Of a stretch of 64,000 nucleotides of DNA, positions 52,472-61,909 are shown piece after piece. Positions within the stretch are counted from its first letter, which is position 1. Each line of letters opens with the position of its first letter. Made by a program: the position numbers and the translations under genes. The notes under the pieces were generated by a model. It made no database searches. It was not told the origin of the DNA and worked only from the letters and a program-made list of their open reading frames with translations. This stretch comes from Coprococcus aceti (GTDB lineage: Bacteria; Bacillota; Clostridia; Lachnospirales; Lachnospiraceae): NCBI RefSeq assembly GCF_025567285.1, contig NZ_JAOQJT010000005.1:170369-234368 (forward strand), read 5' to 3'.

Positions 52472-53416
52472 ATGAAGAAATATGAGATGAGTGACGAAGA
52501 GAAGAAATTCCTCGCCGGATATGATCTGACGAAATATGACAGGCCATCTGTTGCCGCGGATGTGGTTGTATTTTCAGTTATGAAGGATGACGAGTGCGAG
52601 GATGCAAGAAGACTTCAGGAGAAGAAGCTCAAGATACTCCTGATAAGAAGAGGTGGATTCCCATATAAAGGAAGCTGGGCTATGCCCGGTGGGTTCTGTA
52701 GAAAAGGCGAGGATGTCATAGATTCAGCCAGAAGAGAGCTTTGCGAAGAGACAGGTATAGACGATGCATATGTAAAGCTTGTCGGAGTGTATGGCGAGCC
52801 GGGCAGAGATCCGAGAGGCTGGGTCATATCATCAACTTATATGGCACTTATGAACGCTAGAGCCTGCCGCCTGAAGGCAGGAGATGATGCACAGGATGCG
52901 AGATGGTTTACAGTTGAACTGACAGATGTTTCAACAGAGGCAACAGAGGTGTCAGGTACAGGTGAAGAAAATGTGAAAAATGAAGTTGAAGCTTCACATA
53001 AAGTCCAAAACGGGAAAAAATACAGGCTGGTTCTCAAGAATGCAGACTCTGATATAAAACTTACTGCAGTGCTGCGCAGAACAGATATGAGCTCATGCGG
53101 ACGAAGCTCGGACAGTTACTATATAGAGGAATGTGAAGGACTGGCATTTGACCACGCAAGAATCATAACGGAAGCGGTGCTCGGACTGCGGGAGGATGTC
53201 AGGAGGGATATGGAGCTGGCATTTGACCTGCTGCCGGAGAGATTTACACTCACCGAGCTTCAGAATGTATATGAACAGATATGGGACATGGAACTCACCA
53301 CACCTAACTTCAGAAGAAAGATTGCGGAATATGTTGAGGAAACTGATGCATATCAGGCCGGTGAGAGATACAGGCCTGCCAAACTGTTCACACGAAGGAA
53401 GGATGCAAGGAAGTAG
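52472..53416 (+). CDS. nrtR: Nudix/winged-helix NrtR-like regulator
   Basis: The 314-residue protein has an N-terminal Nudix domain and a C-terminal NrtR-type winged helix (about 250-312: LLPERFTLTELQNVYEQIW then FRRKIAEYV). NrtR repressors control NAD genes and respond to ADP-ribose. The Nudix box is fully intact here (Gly74, Glu80, Arg88, Glu89, Glu92, Glu93, Gly95), so it may also hydrolyse ADP-ribose. A Thr/Glu/Ser-rich insert at about 150-190 is unusual. Its operon neighbours are nicotinamidase, PnuC and NadR, and matching operator repeats lie upstream. Confidence 0.85.
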   Translation: MKKYEMSDEEKKFLAGYDLTKYDRPSVAADVVVFSVMKDDECEDARRLQEKKLKILLIRRGGFPYKGSWAMPGGFCRKGEDVIDSARRELCEETGIDDAYVKLVGVYGEPGRDPRGWVISSTYMALMNARACRLKAGDDAQDARWFTVELTDVSTEATEVSGTGEENVKNEVEASHKVQNGKKYRLVLKNADSDIKLTAVLRRTDMSSCGRSSDSYYIEECEGLAFDHARIITEAVLGLREDVRRDMELAFDLLPERFTLTELQNVYEQIWDMELTTPNFRRKIAEYVEETDAYQAGERYRPAKLFTRRKDARK

Positions 53417-53463
53417 AGACTATAGTGTAGTGGATGGATGTTTAAATGGGGAGGAATGAATAG

Positions 53464-54198
53464 ATGACATTTAAGAAATTTATAAAAAATGAGATAGAGG
53501 GCTGGAAGAAGCTGGAGGTCGCCTGGCTGCTTATAGCATGTGCGGTCATCGTGGGGCTGTCCATATACTGGGATGATACGGTTATGGGGATCATATCGTC
53601 CACCACAGGTGTGATCTGCGTAGTGTGTACGGGAAAAGGAAAGTTGTCAGCGTACATATTTGGTCTTGTGAATACAGTGCTTTATGCAATCATATCGTAT
53701 AAGGCTGCGCTGTACGGGGAGACGATGCTCAATGCGCTATATTATGTGCCTATGCAGTTTGTTGGATTCTATGTGTGGTCAAGGCATATGAATGATGAGA
53801 CGCATGAGGTCAGAAAGAAACACATGAAGGCGGTGGGAAGGATATTCATGGTGCTGGCGGTGGCACTTGGCACATTTCTGTATGGGCTGCTGTTAAAGAG
53901 ACTCGGGGATGCCATGCCATTTGTGGATGCGTTTACAACGGTTTCATCGGTTGTGGCGATGGTTGTATCTGTAAGAATGTTCGCGGAGCAGTGGTGGATA
54001 TGGATTGCGGTAGATGTGTTTACAATATATATGTGGGCACAAAACTTTGTGAGTGGCAATGACAACATAGCAACGCTGCTCATGTGGATAGTGTACCTTG
54101 GAAATGCCGTTATTATGTGTGTCAGATGGGAACGTGAGGTCAGAAGAAATCGCCTGGACGAAGTACACGTTTTCGAAGACGGCACGGCAACAGAGTAA
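53464..54198 (+). CDS. pnuC: Nicotinamide riboside / mononucleotide transporter PnuC
   Basis: The 244-residue membrane protein has about seven to eight helices and typical PnuC features: GKGKLSAYIFGLVNTVLYA, YYVPMQFVGFYVW and WIWIAVDVFTIYMW. PnuC works by facilitated diffusion, driven by intracellular phosphorylation, which is supplied here by the kinase domain of NadR encoded 16 nt downstream. Ribosome site GGGGAGGAATG. Confidence 0.93.
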   Translation: MTFKKFIKNEIEGWKKLEVAWLLIACAVIVGLSIYWDDTVMGIISSTTGVICVVCTGKGKLSAYIFGLVNTVLYAIISYKAALYGETMLNALYYVPMQFVGFYVWSRHMNDETHEVRKKHMKAVGRIFMVLAVALGTFLYGLLLKRLGDAMPFVDAFTTVSSVVAMVVSVRMFAEQWWIWIAVDVFTIYMWAQNFVSGNDNIATLLMWIVYLGNAVIMCVRWEREVRRNRLDEVHVFEDGTATE

Positions 54199-54214
54199 GG
54201 GAGGCTGACAAGTT

Positions 54215-55258
54215 ATGTATAGATATAAGGTAGGAATGTATGGGGGGTCGTTTGATCCGCTTCACATAGGACACATCCACGACATCATACGTGCTGCGGC
54301 GATGTGTGAGGAACTGTATGTGATGATAAGCTGGTGTGAGGGCAGAGAGTCTGCCACAAAGGAACTGAGATATCGCTGGATACTTAACAGTACAAGACAT
54401 CTGCCAAATGTGAAGATAATCATGATAGAGGATAAGGCGGTCTCAAAAGAAGAATATAATACGGATTATTATTGGGAAAAGGGAGCACAGGATATCAAGG
54501 ACACGATAGGAAAGCCTATAGATGCAGTGTTCTGTGGTTCGGATTATCTTGGAACCGGCAGGTTTGAGAGCCTGTACTGTCCGGAGAGTGAGGTCGTGTA
54601 CTTTGACAGGGCAGAGGTTCCGGTATCCTCGACAGAGATCCGTGAGTGGGCGACGGCGCATTGGGAGTATATTCCAGAGGTGTGCAGGGATCACTACGTC
54701 AGAAAGATTCTGGTTGTCGGCGGTGAATCTACAGGAAAATCCACACTGGTTGAGAATCTTGCGCTGGCATATAACACGAATTTTGTACGGGAGATAGGAC
54801 GTGACACCTGTGAGTACGCGGGTGGCGAGAATTTCATGGTTGAAGATGATCTGGTGGAGAACTTCATCAGACAGAAGGACGAGGTACGCAGGGCAGCCAG
54901 GCATAGCAACAGACTGTTGTTTGTGGATACCGATGCACTGACTACGGGATTTTATTGTGATCTGCTCATGGATGATGATGAACAAAAACGCAGGCTTACA
55001 GATATGGCGGGCGCGATAAATGCAACAAATAAGTGGGATCTTGTGTTGTTCCTTGATCCTGATGGAACGGATTTTGTCCAGGATGGGACCCGGAATGAGA
55101 AAATAATGCGGGAGAGAAGGCATTACAGCGATTTGCTCAAGGCGTGGTTTGACAAGTATGGGGTACACTGTGAGACGATATCGGGAGATTATCTTGACCG
55201 GTTCAACACTGCGAAAAAACTGATTGAGGAACGACTTGCGATAACAACTGTATTTTAA
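54215..55258 (+). CDS. nadR: Bifunctional NMN adenylyltransferase / ribosylnicotinamide kinase NadR
   Basis: The 347-residue protein has an N-terminal nucleotidyltransferase domain (GSFDPLHIGH, residues 11-20; SSTEIR near 137) and a C-terminal P-loop kinase domain (GGESTGKST near residue 168). It phosphorylates imported nicotinamide riboside to NMN and adenylates it to NAD. There is no N-terminal helix-turn-helix, unlike the enterobacterial NadR repressor, which fits with regulation by the NrtR-like protein. Ribosome site GGGAGG. Confidence 0.92.
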   Translation: MYRYKVGMYGGSFDPLHIGHIHDIIRAAAMCEELYVMISWCEGRESATKELRYRWILNSTRHLPNVKIIMIEDKAVSKEEYNTDYYWEKGAQDIKDTIGKPIDAVFCGSDYLGTGRFESLYCPESEVVYFDRAEVPVSSTEIREWATAHWEYIPEVCRDHYVRKILVVGGESTGKSTLVENLALAYNTNFVREIGRDTCEYAGGENFMVEDDLVENFIRQKDEVRRAARHSNRLLFVDTDALTTGFYCDLLMDDDEQKRRLTDMAGAINATNKWDLVLFLDPDGTDFVQDGTRNEKIMRERRHYSDLLKAWFDKYGVHCETISGDYLDRFNTAKKLIEERLAITTVF

Positions 55259-55284
55259 ATGACAAATGATCATATATATTAACG

Positions 55285-55337
55285 CCCATGACATGGTTTT
55301 TAAAACAACGTGTTGTGGGTGCTTTTGCCCGTTTTTT
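55285..55337 (+). terminator. Terminator of the NAD operon
   Basis: CCCATGACATG (55285-55295) pairs with CGTGTTGTGGG (55309-55319) with three G-U pairs. T-rich TTTTGCCCGTTTTTT follows. Confidence 0.65.
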
Positions 55338-55418
55338 ATCGTATTTATGACTATGAATAAAGTACAGATGATGATACAATAGTAAGCAAGAAACGATGAT
55401 AAGAAAAAGTGTATGTTA

Positions 55419-55461
55419 AATCGAAAGAAAATGCTAATACTAGATCAAAAGAAAACGCGAA
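55419..55461 (+). repeat. Imperfect 19-bp direct repeat upstream of the DegV gene
   Basis: ATCGAAAGAAAATGCTAAT (55419-) and ATCAAAAGAAAACGCGAAT (to about 55461) lie 5 nt apart. The pair is A-rich, in the leader of the DegV gene. No role is evident. Confidence 0.4.
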
Positions 55462-55503
55462 TGTAAAAAAGTAATCATAAATATATTGGAGAGGTGGACA
55501 AAC

Positions 55504-56391
55504 ATGGCAAAGTTTATCTTGAGCTGCTGCTCAACAGCAGATCTTTCAAAGGAGCATTTTGACAAAATAGACGTAAAATATATATGCTTTCACTACGAGC
55601 TTGATGGTGTGGAGCATCCTGATGACCTGGGACAGACCATGCCATTTGAGGAATTTTACAGAAAGATGACAGAGGGTGCGGCTACGAAGACCTCGCAGGT
55701 GAATTCAGATGAATATTATGATTTCTGGAAACCTTATCTTGAACAGGGGTATGACATACTTCACCTGACATTGTCATCGGGAATAAGTGGGTCTATAAAC
55801 TCTGCAAATATTGCCAGGGAGGATCTGGAGGAAGAATTCCCTGACAGGAAACTCTATGTGGTAGATTCCCTGGGGGCTTCCTCGGGCTATGGATTGATCA
55901 TGGACACGCTGGCAGGCATGAGAGATGAAGGCAGGTCCATAGACGAGCTGCATGACTGGATAGAACAGCATAAGCTGGACCTGAACCACTGGTTCTTCTC
56001 AACAGATCTCACGTTTTATATCAGAGGCGGAAGAATATCCAAGACTGCTGGAACGGTTGGCACAATACTTGGAATATGTCCACTTCTCAACATGGATAAC
56101 GAGGGCAGGCTGATACCGAGATCAAAGATAAGAGGTAAAAAGAAGGTTATTCAGGAGATAGTAAAGCGCATGGAGGAGAATGCACAGGATGGGCTTGATT
56201 ATTCCGGCAAGTGCTATATATCGCAGTCTGCATGTATGGAGGATGCCGAGGCTGTGGCAAGGCTTGTTGAGGAGAGATTTCCAAAACTTGACGGCAAGGT
56301 GGAGATCAATTATATAGGAACTACCATAGGAAGCCATACAGGACCTGGCACAGTTGCCTTGTTTTTCTGGGGCAAAAGACGTCAGGGGTAG
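55504..56391 (+). CDS. DegV family fatty-acid-binding protein
   Basis: The 295-residue cytosolic protein binds fatty acids in its family and, in FakAB systems, presents them to the kinase FakA. It has the N-terminal ILSCCSTADLS, TKTSQVNSDEYYDFW, the conserved LTLSSGISGSINSA and the C-terminal GSHTGPGTVALFFWG. No fakA gene is nearby. The ATG at 55504 follows GGAGAGGTGG. Confidence 0.9.
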   Translation: MAKFILSCCSTADLSKEHFDKIDVKYICFHYELDGVEHPDDLGQTMPFEEFYRKMTEGAATKTSQVNSDEYYDFWKPYLEQGYDILHLTLSSGISGSINSANIAREDLEEEFPDRKLYVVDSLGASSGYGLIMDTLAGMRDEGRSIDELHDWIEQHKLDLNHWFFSTDLTFYIRGGRISKTAGTVGTILGICPLLNMDNEGRLIPRSKIRGKKKVIQEIVKRMEENAQDGLDYSGKCYISQSACMEDAEAVARLVEERFPKLDGKVEINYIGTTIGSHTGPGTVALFFWGKRRQG

Positions 56392-56400
56392 GATAATACA

Positions 56401-56429
56401 TTGTGCATTCATTTTTCCACTGCTATAAT
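56401..56429 (+). promoter_or_regulatory. Promoter of the GGDEF-EAL gene
   Basis: TTGTGC (56401-56406), a 17-bp spacer and extended TGCTATAAT (-10 at 56424-56429), giving a leader of about 95 nt. Confidence 0.7.
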
Positions 56430-56531
56430 ATAGGAAGAGTTTATATTTATTAATTTTTGATGCGCTTGGGCCGATTTTGATATTTAAGACCGGACGATAC
56501 GGGCTATGTGGCGAAGGCTGGAGGAGAGAGA

Positions 56532-58223
56532 ATGGATAATACAATTGATAAAAGCATACAAATGGACAGTCAGATGAAAGAATTCTTCGAGTGCATAAGC
56601 GGGGACGCGGATACACAGCAACAGAGAATCCAGTGTATAAGGAATGGTCTTGCTGCTATTGCTGACAGGCTCAGGCTGGGAAAGGCGGAGATTACTGTTG
56701 ATATTCCGAAAAACAGGTTTATGCCGCTTGGAGAAAGAAGCAGCGCGGTATTATACGAGAGAGAAGTGACTGAATTGGGTACTCCCGTTGATATAGAGAT
56801 GAAGATCAGAACCGGTGGTACTGTGTTTATCAAGGATTATCCATATGGTCCGGGTTATTCAGAAGAGGAGATACAGACACACAGGTTTATATTTAGGGAG
56901 ATATTTATTCAGTACAACCGGACATTGGCTCAGTGCATGCTTGAAAAGATCATGAATACAGATATAAACACGGGTGTTGCCAATCAGAATTCCCTGATGT
57001 ATTATGCGGTGAATCTGATAAATAACGGACGGATTGGTGATTATACAGGCATATTTTTTAATATCCACAATTTCAAGTATGTGAATAAGGTTTTTGATTA
57101 TTCACAGGGAGATGTGATACTTAGAAATTATGCGCATATGGTGAAGTCATATCTTGACAGCGATGAGGAGATAGCAAGGCTTGGAGGAGATAATTTTGTT
57201 GTAATCTGTCGTAATGAGAATGCGTCTGATTTTATAAGCAAGATTAAAGATGTTCATATGAGTCATGAGTTCAGATCTGTCAAAAGAGAATTACAGCTGG
57301 GAGTTACAGCGGGTATAGCCTGCCTGGAAGGCGTTGATAAGCCGAGGGAAGTTATGGCCAGAACCAGCATTGCGTATCAGGCAGCAAGAAAAACCGGAGC
57401 GGGCTCTATAGTGGTATATACAAAAGAGATTCAGAAGCAACTTATGGATGATCAGGAGATTCTGGCTGCTTTTCCCCAGGCACTTGCTGCGGGCGAATTT
57501 GTAGTATATTATCAGCCAAAGGTGAGGATTGCGGACAAAAGTATATATGGTGCGGAGGCACTTGTCCGCTGGGTGAGAGATGGACAGGTGGTCACTCCTG
57601 CGAGATTTATACCGCAGTTTGAGAGAGAGGGAAGTGTGTGCAGGCTTGACTACTATATGCTTGAGCAGGTATGCGGTTTTTTGAAGAGCAGACTGGATAA
57701 AGGTCTGAAGATTGTGCCTGTATCAGTCAATTTTTCCAGAAGACATCTGGAAGAAGGCGATCTGGTGGAACGAATAACCGGTACCATAGACAGATTTGGG
57801 ATAGACAGAAGCTATATTGAGATAGAGCTCACAGAAAGTGAGGATTATCAGAATTATGAGATCATGTCCAGCGTGATAGGAAGACTCAAGGAACGAGGCA
57901 TAAGTACATCCATAGATGATTTTGGCACAGGATTTTCTTCACTCAACATGATCAAAAAGGTTGACCTTGATACCATCAAGATAGACAAATCGCTGATACC
58001 TTTTGACGATGTAAACAATAATAAGCATCAGGATATAGTAATGTTTTCAAGCATAATAGACCTCATAGGCCGGCTCGGGAAAAAGTCAGTTGCGGAGGGC
58101 GTTGAGACAACTCAGCAGCTTGACTATCTGGAAAAGCTTGGCTGTGATATAGTACAGGGATATGTGTTTGACAAGCCCCTGCCAAAGGATGAATTTGAGC
58201 AAAGGCTGGAATCGGGATATTAA
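56532..58223 (+). CDS. GGDEF-EAL protein, probable c-di-GMP phosphodiesterase
   Basis: The 563-residue soluble protein has an N-terminal sensor-like region (1-140), a GGDEF domain whose active motif reads LGGDNF (217-222), and a complete EAL domain: EALVRW (342-347), VSVNFS, ELTES, DDFGTGFSSL, KIDKS and VAEGVET. The changed GGDEF site suggests loss of cyclase activity and perhaps GTP sensing, while the EAL site should hydrolyse c-di-GMP. There are no membrane segments. The ATG at 56532 follows GGAGGAGAG. Confidence 0.9.
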   Translation: MDNTIDKSIQMDSQMKEFFECISGDADTQQQRIQCIRNGLAAIADRLRLGKAEITVDIPKNRFMPLGERSSAVLYEREVTELGTPVDIEMKIRTGGTVFIKDYPYGPGYSEEEIQTHRFIFREIFIQYNRTLAQCMLEKIMNTDINTGVANQNSLMYYAVNLINNGRIGDYTGIFFNIHNFKYVNKVFDYSQGDVILRNYAHMVKSYLDSDEEIARLGGDNFVVICRNENASDFISKIKDVHMSHEFRSVKRELQLGVTAGIACLEGVDKPREVMARTSIAYQAARKTGAGSIVVYTKEIQKQLMDDQEILAAFPQALAAGEFVVYYQPKVRIADKSIYGAEALVRWVRDGQVVTPARFIPQFEREGSVCRLDYYMLEQVCGFLKSRLDKGLKIVPVSVNFSRRHLEEGDLVERITGTIDRFGIDRSYIEIELTESEDYQNYEIMSSVIGRLKERGISTSIDDFGTGFSSLNMIKKVDLDTIKIDKSLIPFDDVNNNKHQDIVMFSSIIDLIGRLGKKSVAEGVETTQQLDYLEKLGCDIVQGYVFDKPLPKDEFEQRLESGY

Positions 58224-58264
58224 AAAGCGGCAATGGAGCCATATGAACTCCATTGCCGCTTTTT
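58223..58264 (+). terminator. Terminator of the GGDEF-EAL gene
   Basis: AAAAGCGGCAATGGAG pairs perfectly with CTCCATTGCCGCTTTT and is followed by more T. Confidence 0.93.
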
Positions 58265-58372
58265 GTGTATGTAGTAAAACGGTAAAATATATATACATGG
58301 GGACTTGTTTCTTCACCGGGAAAATGATAAAACTGTTGAGAGGATTGATAAGGAAACACAGCAAAAATTGCT

Positions 58373-58521
58373 GCTTGAGATGGGGTGCCAGGGAAGTGGC
58401 TGACCGTGTTATATTTATGGCTAACGGGATCATAGTTGAGGATGGAACTCCGAAGCAGCTGTTCGGAAACCCGCAGAATGACAGGACAAAGGCGTTTCTC
58501 AGTTCAATTCTCAACACATAA
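58373..58521 (+). pseudogene. 3' remnant of an amino-acid ABC ATPase (GlnQ type)
   Basis: The last 48 or so codons read REVADRVIFMANGIIVEDGT and then LFGNPQNDRTKAFLSSIL, the standard C terminus of polar amino-acid ABC ATPases. Just before it, GAGATGGGGTGCCAGGGAAG looks like the family's THEMGFAREVA segment with a small deletion that breaks the frame. Nothing of the Walker motifs remains, and a terminator lies about 110 nt upstream. It is a decayed fragment. Confidence 0.75.
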
Positions 58522-58580
58522 TAGAGTGCCTGTATGTTGTATGCTGTGGCACGGACTAAAAAGAACGAGAGGTTTCACAG

Positions 58581-59519
58581 ATGAAGAGTAGACAGGTAAG
58601 GAATTCACTGCTGCTGGTTTTGACAGCTTTTATATGGGGCGTAGCCTTTGTTGCGCAGAGACAGGGAGGAGATGCGGTTGGACCGTTCTCTTTCAACGGA
58701 ATACGGTCACTGATCGGCGGTGCTGTTCTTATACCGGTCATATTTATAATTGACAGGATAAAACCATCTGATAGGAAACCGAGTAATAGATCAGATAGAA
58801 AGAGACTTGTGATTGGCGGTATATGCTGTGGAACTGTTCTGTTCCTGGCAAGCTCTGCACAGCAGCTTGGACTTTATATGGGAACACCGGCGGGAAAAGC
58901 GGGATTCCTCACAGCGTGTTACATATTGCTGGTTCCAATTCTGAGTCTGTTTTTGAAGAAAAAATGTGGCTGGAATATATGGCTTGGAATAGTTATAGCT
59001 GTGGTGGGGCTTTATCTGCTTTGTATGAGTAGCTCACTGTCATTTCAGAGCAGTGATCTTATGGTGCTTGTATGTGCATTGCTTTTTGCAGTACATATAC
59101 TTGTGATAGACCATTTCTCACCGCTTGTGGACGGAGTCAGAATGTCATGTATACAGTTTTGGGTATGCGGGATTCTCAGCATATTCCCGGCGTTTTTCTC
59201 GGAGATGCATCACAGTGTGGCTGGAATTGCGGCATGGGTGCAGCCTCTCGGTACATTGAGTGCGTGGATTCCGATACTCTATGCAGGAGTGTTGTCATGT
59301 GGCGTGGCATATACACTTCAGATAGTTGGACAGAACGGACTAAATCCCACTGTCGCTTCAATGATCATGAGCCTTGAGTCGGTATTCTCTGTCATTGCCG
59401 GTTGGATCATCCTTGGAGAACGTATGGGGGTAAGACAGCTTGCAGGATGCGGGCTGATATTTGCCGCAATACTTCTGGCACAGATCCCGGTCGGACGAGG
59501 AAAGAAAGAGATGGCATGA
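58581..59519 (+). CDS. EamA/DMT-family transporter
   Basis: The 312-residue protein has ten predicted helices in two EamA repeats (about 8-150 and 160-300). The first begins SLLLVLTAFIWGVAFVAQRQ, and the second repeat ends near ESVFSVIAGWIILGERM, a conserved EamA motif. Members export amino acids or metabolites; the substrate is unknown. The ribosome site is AACGAGAGG. It follows the GlnQ remnant directly. Confidence 0.88.
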   Translation: MKSRQVRNSLLLVLTAFIWGVAFVAQRQGGDAVGPFSFNGIRSLIGGAVLIPVIFIIDRIKPSDRKPSNRSDRKRLVIGGICCGTVLFLASSAQQLGLYMGTPAGKAGFLTACYILLVPILSLFLKKKCGWNIWLGIVIAVVGLYLLCMSSSLSFQSSDLMVLVCALLFAVHILVIDHFSPLVDGVRMSCIQFWVCGILSIFPAFFSEMHHSVAGIAAWVQPLGTLSAWIPILYAGVLSCGVAYTLQIVGQNGLNPTVASMIMSLESVFSVIAGWIILGERMGVRQLAGCGLIFAAILLAQIPVGRGKKEMA

Positions 59520-59640
59520 ACGTCTTGAGAGCCGATGATAAAAATACTTTGTTTTCACAAGAAAAAATATGCCGCAGGCGTACATATATCGTTGAAACAC
59601 TTGAAAAAAATGCGAGTTTTTATTTACTTGCAAAAATGGG

Positions 59641-59669
59641 TTGACATTAAAATACTTCAGTGCTAGTTT
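59641..59669 (+). promoter_or_regulatory. Promoter of the T-box/cstA unit
   Basis: TTGACA (59641-59646), a 17-bp spacer and extended TGCTAGTTT (-10 at 59664-59669). Transcription would begin near 59676. Confidence 0.7.
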
Positions 59670-59675
59670 AGGTAC

Positions 59676-60002
59676 CGAACAAAGAGCAAATGCAAAGAAC
59701 AGAATACGGTCGTCAAAGATCGCATACTTCAGAGAGCCGCCGGTTGGTGTGAGACGGTGTATGTCCTTGATGATTATCCTCTGCGAGCAGTGCACTGAAT
59801 TCCCTGGTCATGAGATGCCAGAGACATTAGGTGTCACCGGTTTTCTACCGTTACATAGAAGCTTATTTCAATAGACAGTGAGTAGTGGTCAGGCGAGATA
59901 AGGTCAGAGAGGTCATCCTTTTATGATGGCAAATAAAGTGGTAACGCGGAAGTATACAGGCTTTCGTCTTTATGAGATTGCATAAAGACGAAAGCCTTTT
60001 TT
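59676..60002 (+). promoter_or_regulatory. T-box riboswitch leader with terminator
   Basis: Stem I shows AGAGAGCC and GGTG (about 59730-59752) closed by CATAC/GTATG. The T-box sequence is AAAGTGGTAACGCGG (59935-59949). The terminator is GGCTTTCGTCTTTATG (59959-59974) pairing perfectly with CATAAAGACGAAAGCC (59981-59996), then TTTTTT. Binding of uncharged tRNA to the T-box would release the terminator. The specifier region GTGCACTGAATTC is ambiguous: ACU (Thr) fits a purine after the codon, and CAC (His) is an alternative. Confidence 0.85.
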
Positions 60003-60058
60003 AATTTACTCTTTGCAAAAATGAGATATCGCCATAAGGCGTGAGAAAGGAGAAAGAT

Positions 60059-61780
60059 ATGAATAGTTTGGTAATTGTTCTTATCGCAGTAGTAGTTTTA
60101 GGTGCTGGCTATCTGGGCTATGGAAGATGGCTTGCAAAGAAATGGGGTGTAGATCCAAATGCAAAGACACCAGCAGTTGCAAATGAGGATGGCAAGGATT
60201 ATGTACCATCATCAAAGCTTACAGTATTTGCACATCAGTTTTCATCGATAGCAGGTGCCGGCCCTGTCCAGGGACCTATCATCGCAGCCATGTTCGGATG
60301 GGTACCAGTTTTACTCTGGCTGCTTGTCGGAGGCGTATTCTTTGGTGCAGTTCAGGATTTCGGTTCACTTTACGCATCAGTTAAAAATGGTGGTAAGTCA
60401 ATAGGACTTGTCATCGAGAAGTACATAGGCAAGGCAGGAAGAAGATTCTTCTCACTGTTCTGCTGGCTCTTTACACTTCTTGTTATAGCAGCATTTACAT
60501 CGATGGTTTCATCGACATTTAACGGTTTCACAGCAGGCGCTGACGGAGCTGTGACAAAGAACTTCAATGGTGCTGCAGCTGCTACAGTTTCAATGCTGTT
60601 CATAGTAGTAGCCATGGTATTCGGTGTGGTTATGAAGACATGCAAGAATATGAAGGAGTGGCTCAAAGCTATAGTAGCTATCGTCCTCATCGTTGCAATG
60701 TTTGCAGTAGGTATGAAATGTCCTTGGTACTTAAATGGTGACCAGTGGAATTACGTAATCATGGCTTACCTCTTCCTCGCATCAGTTCTTCCAATGTGGT
60801 TACTCATGCAGCCAAGAGATTACATGACAACATTCATGCTCATCGGTATGTTAGTTGGTGCATTTGTCGGAGTTCTGGTAGGACATCCTGATATGAACCT
60901 GAATGCATTCAATGGTTTCACAGTTGTATCATCAACAGGAGCTAAGAGTTATCTGTTCCCAACACTGTTTGTAACGATCGCCTGTGGTGCGGTTTCCGGT
61001 TTCCACAGCCTTGTTTCATCAGGAACATCATCTAAGACAGTAAGAAATGAAAAAGATATGCTTTTCGTAGGTTACGGCGCAATGATCCTTGAGACGCTCC
61101 TCGGAGTTATCTCACTTATAGTAGTTGGTGCTGTCGCAGTTGGCGGCAAGGCTCCAGAGGGTCTTACACCTTTCCAGATCTTCTCACAGGGTATCGCAGG
61201 ATTCCTCGAGAAGTTCGGACTTCCAAACTCAGTTGCAAATGTATTCATGACAATGTGTGTATCAGCACTTGCTCTTACATCACTTGACTCAGTTGCACGT
61301 ATCGGACGTATGTCATTCCAGGAGCTCTTCATGGGAGACACAACAGATACATCCAAGATGCCTGTATGGCAGAAGATACTTACAAACAAGTATTTTGCAA
61401 CAGTTATAACACTGTTCTTTGGTTATCTTCTCTGCAAGGGTGGATATTCAAATGTATGGCCACTCTTCGGATCAGCAAACCAGATGCTTGCAGCCCTTGT
61501 ACTTATAGGCGTAGCAGTATTCCTCAAGGCAACAAACAGAAAGCACGCAATGCTCTACCCACCTATGCTGATAATGCTTGCTGTTACATTTACAGCTATC
61601 GTGCTCAATGTAATAGGCAATGTACAGAAGTTCCAGGCTGGAACAGCAACATTCCTTGTAGAGGGACTTCAGCTTATAGTAGCAGTATTCCTTATCGTGC
61701 TTGGTATCATCGTGGCCATCACATGTATCAAGAAGCTCGTTCTTATGAAGAAGGAGAATGCTGAGAAGGCAGAGGCTTAA
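60059..61780 (+). CDS. cstA: CstA-family carbon starvation transporter
   Basis: The 573-residue polytopic membrane protein has more than a dozen helices and the CstA core SSIAGAGPVQGPIIAAMFGW followed by FFGAVQDFGSLYASVKNGGKS. CstA proteins take up peptides or pyruvate. The ATG at 60059 follows GAGAAAGGAGAAAG. The T-box leader suggests it is raised when one amino acid is short, which fits better with peptide uptake than with pyruvate uptake. Confidence 0.92.
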   Translation: MNSLVIVLIAVVVLGAGYLGYGRWLAKKWGVDPNAKTPAVANEDGKDYVPSSKLTVFAHQFSSIAGAGPVQGPIIAAMFGWVPVLLWLLVGGVFFGAVQDFGSLYASVKNGGKSIGLVIEKYIGKAGRRFFSLFCWLFTLLVIAAFTSMVSSTFNGFTAGADGAVTKNFNGAAAATVSMLFIVVAMVFGVVMKTCKNMKEWLKAIVAIVLIVAMFAVGMKCPWYLNGDQWNYVIMAYLFLASVLPMWLLMQPRDYMTTFMLIGMLVGAFVGVLVGHPDMNLNAFNGFTVVSSTGAKSYLFPTLFVTIACGAVSGFHSLVSSGTSSKTVRNEKDMLFVGYGAMILETLLGVISLIVVGAVAVGGKAPEGLTPFQIFSQGIAGFLEKFGLPNSVANVFMTMCVSALALTSLDSVARIGRMSFQELFMGDTTDTSKMPVWQKILTNKYFATVITLFFGYLLCKGGYSNVWPLFGSANQMLAALVLIGVAVFLKATNRKHAMLYPPMLIMLAVTFTAIVLNVIGNVQKFQAGTATFLVEGLQLIVAVFLIVLGIIVAITCIKKLVLMKKENAEKAEA

Positions 61781-61833
61781 ATGATGAGTGGGGGGAATCC
61801 CCGATAAAGATTTTAAATATAATAACTACCAAA

Positions 61834-61873
61834 AAATCAGGCAATTGGTGAAATACCGATTGTCTGATTTTTT
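61834..61873 (+). terminator. Terminator of cstA
   Basis: AAATCAGGCAAT pairs with ATTGTCTGATTT (one G-U) and is followed by TTTATG. Confidence 0.8.
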
Positions 61874-61909
61874 ATGTTTACATGGCATGGCTGTAACCAA
61901 CATTAAGGA

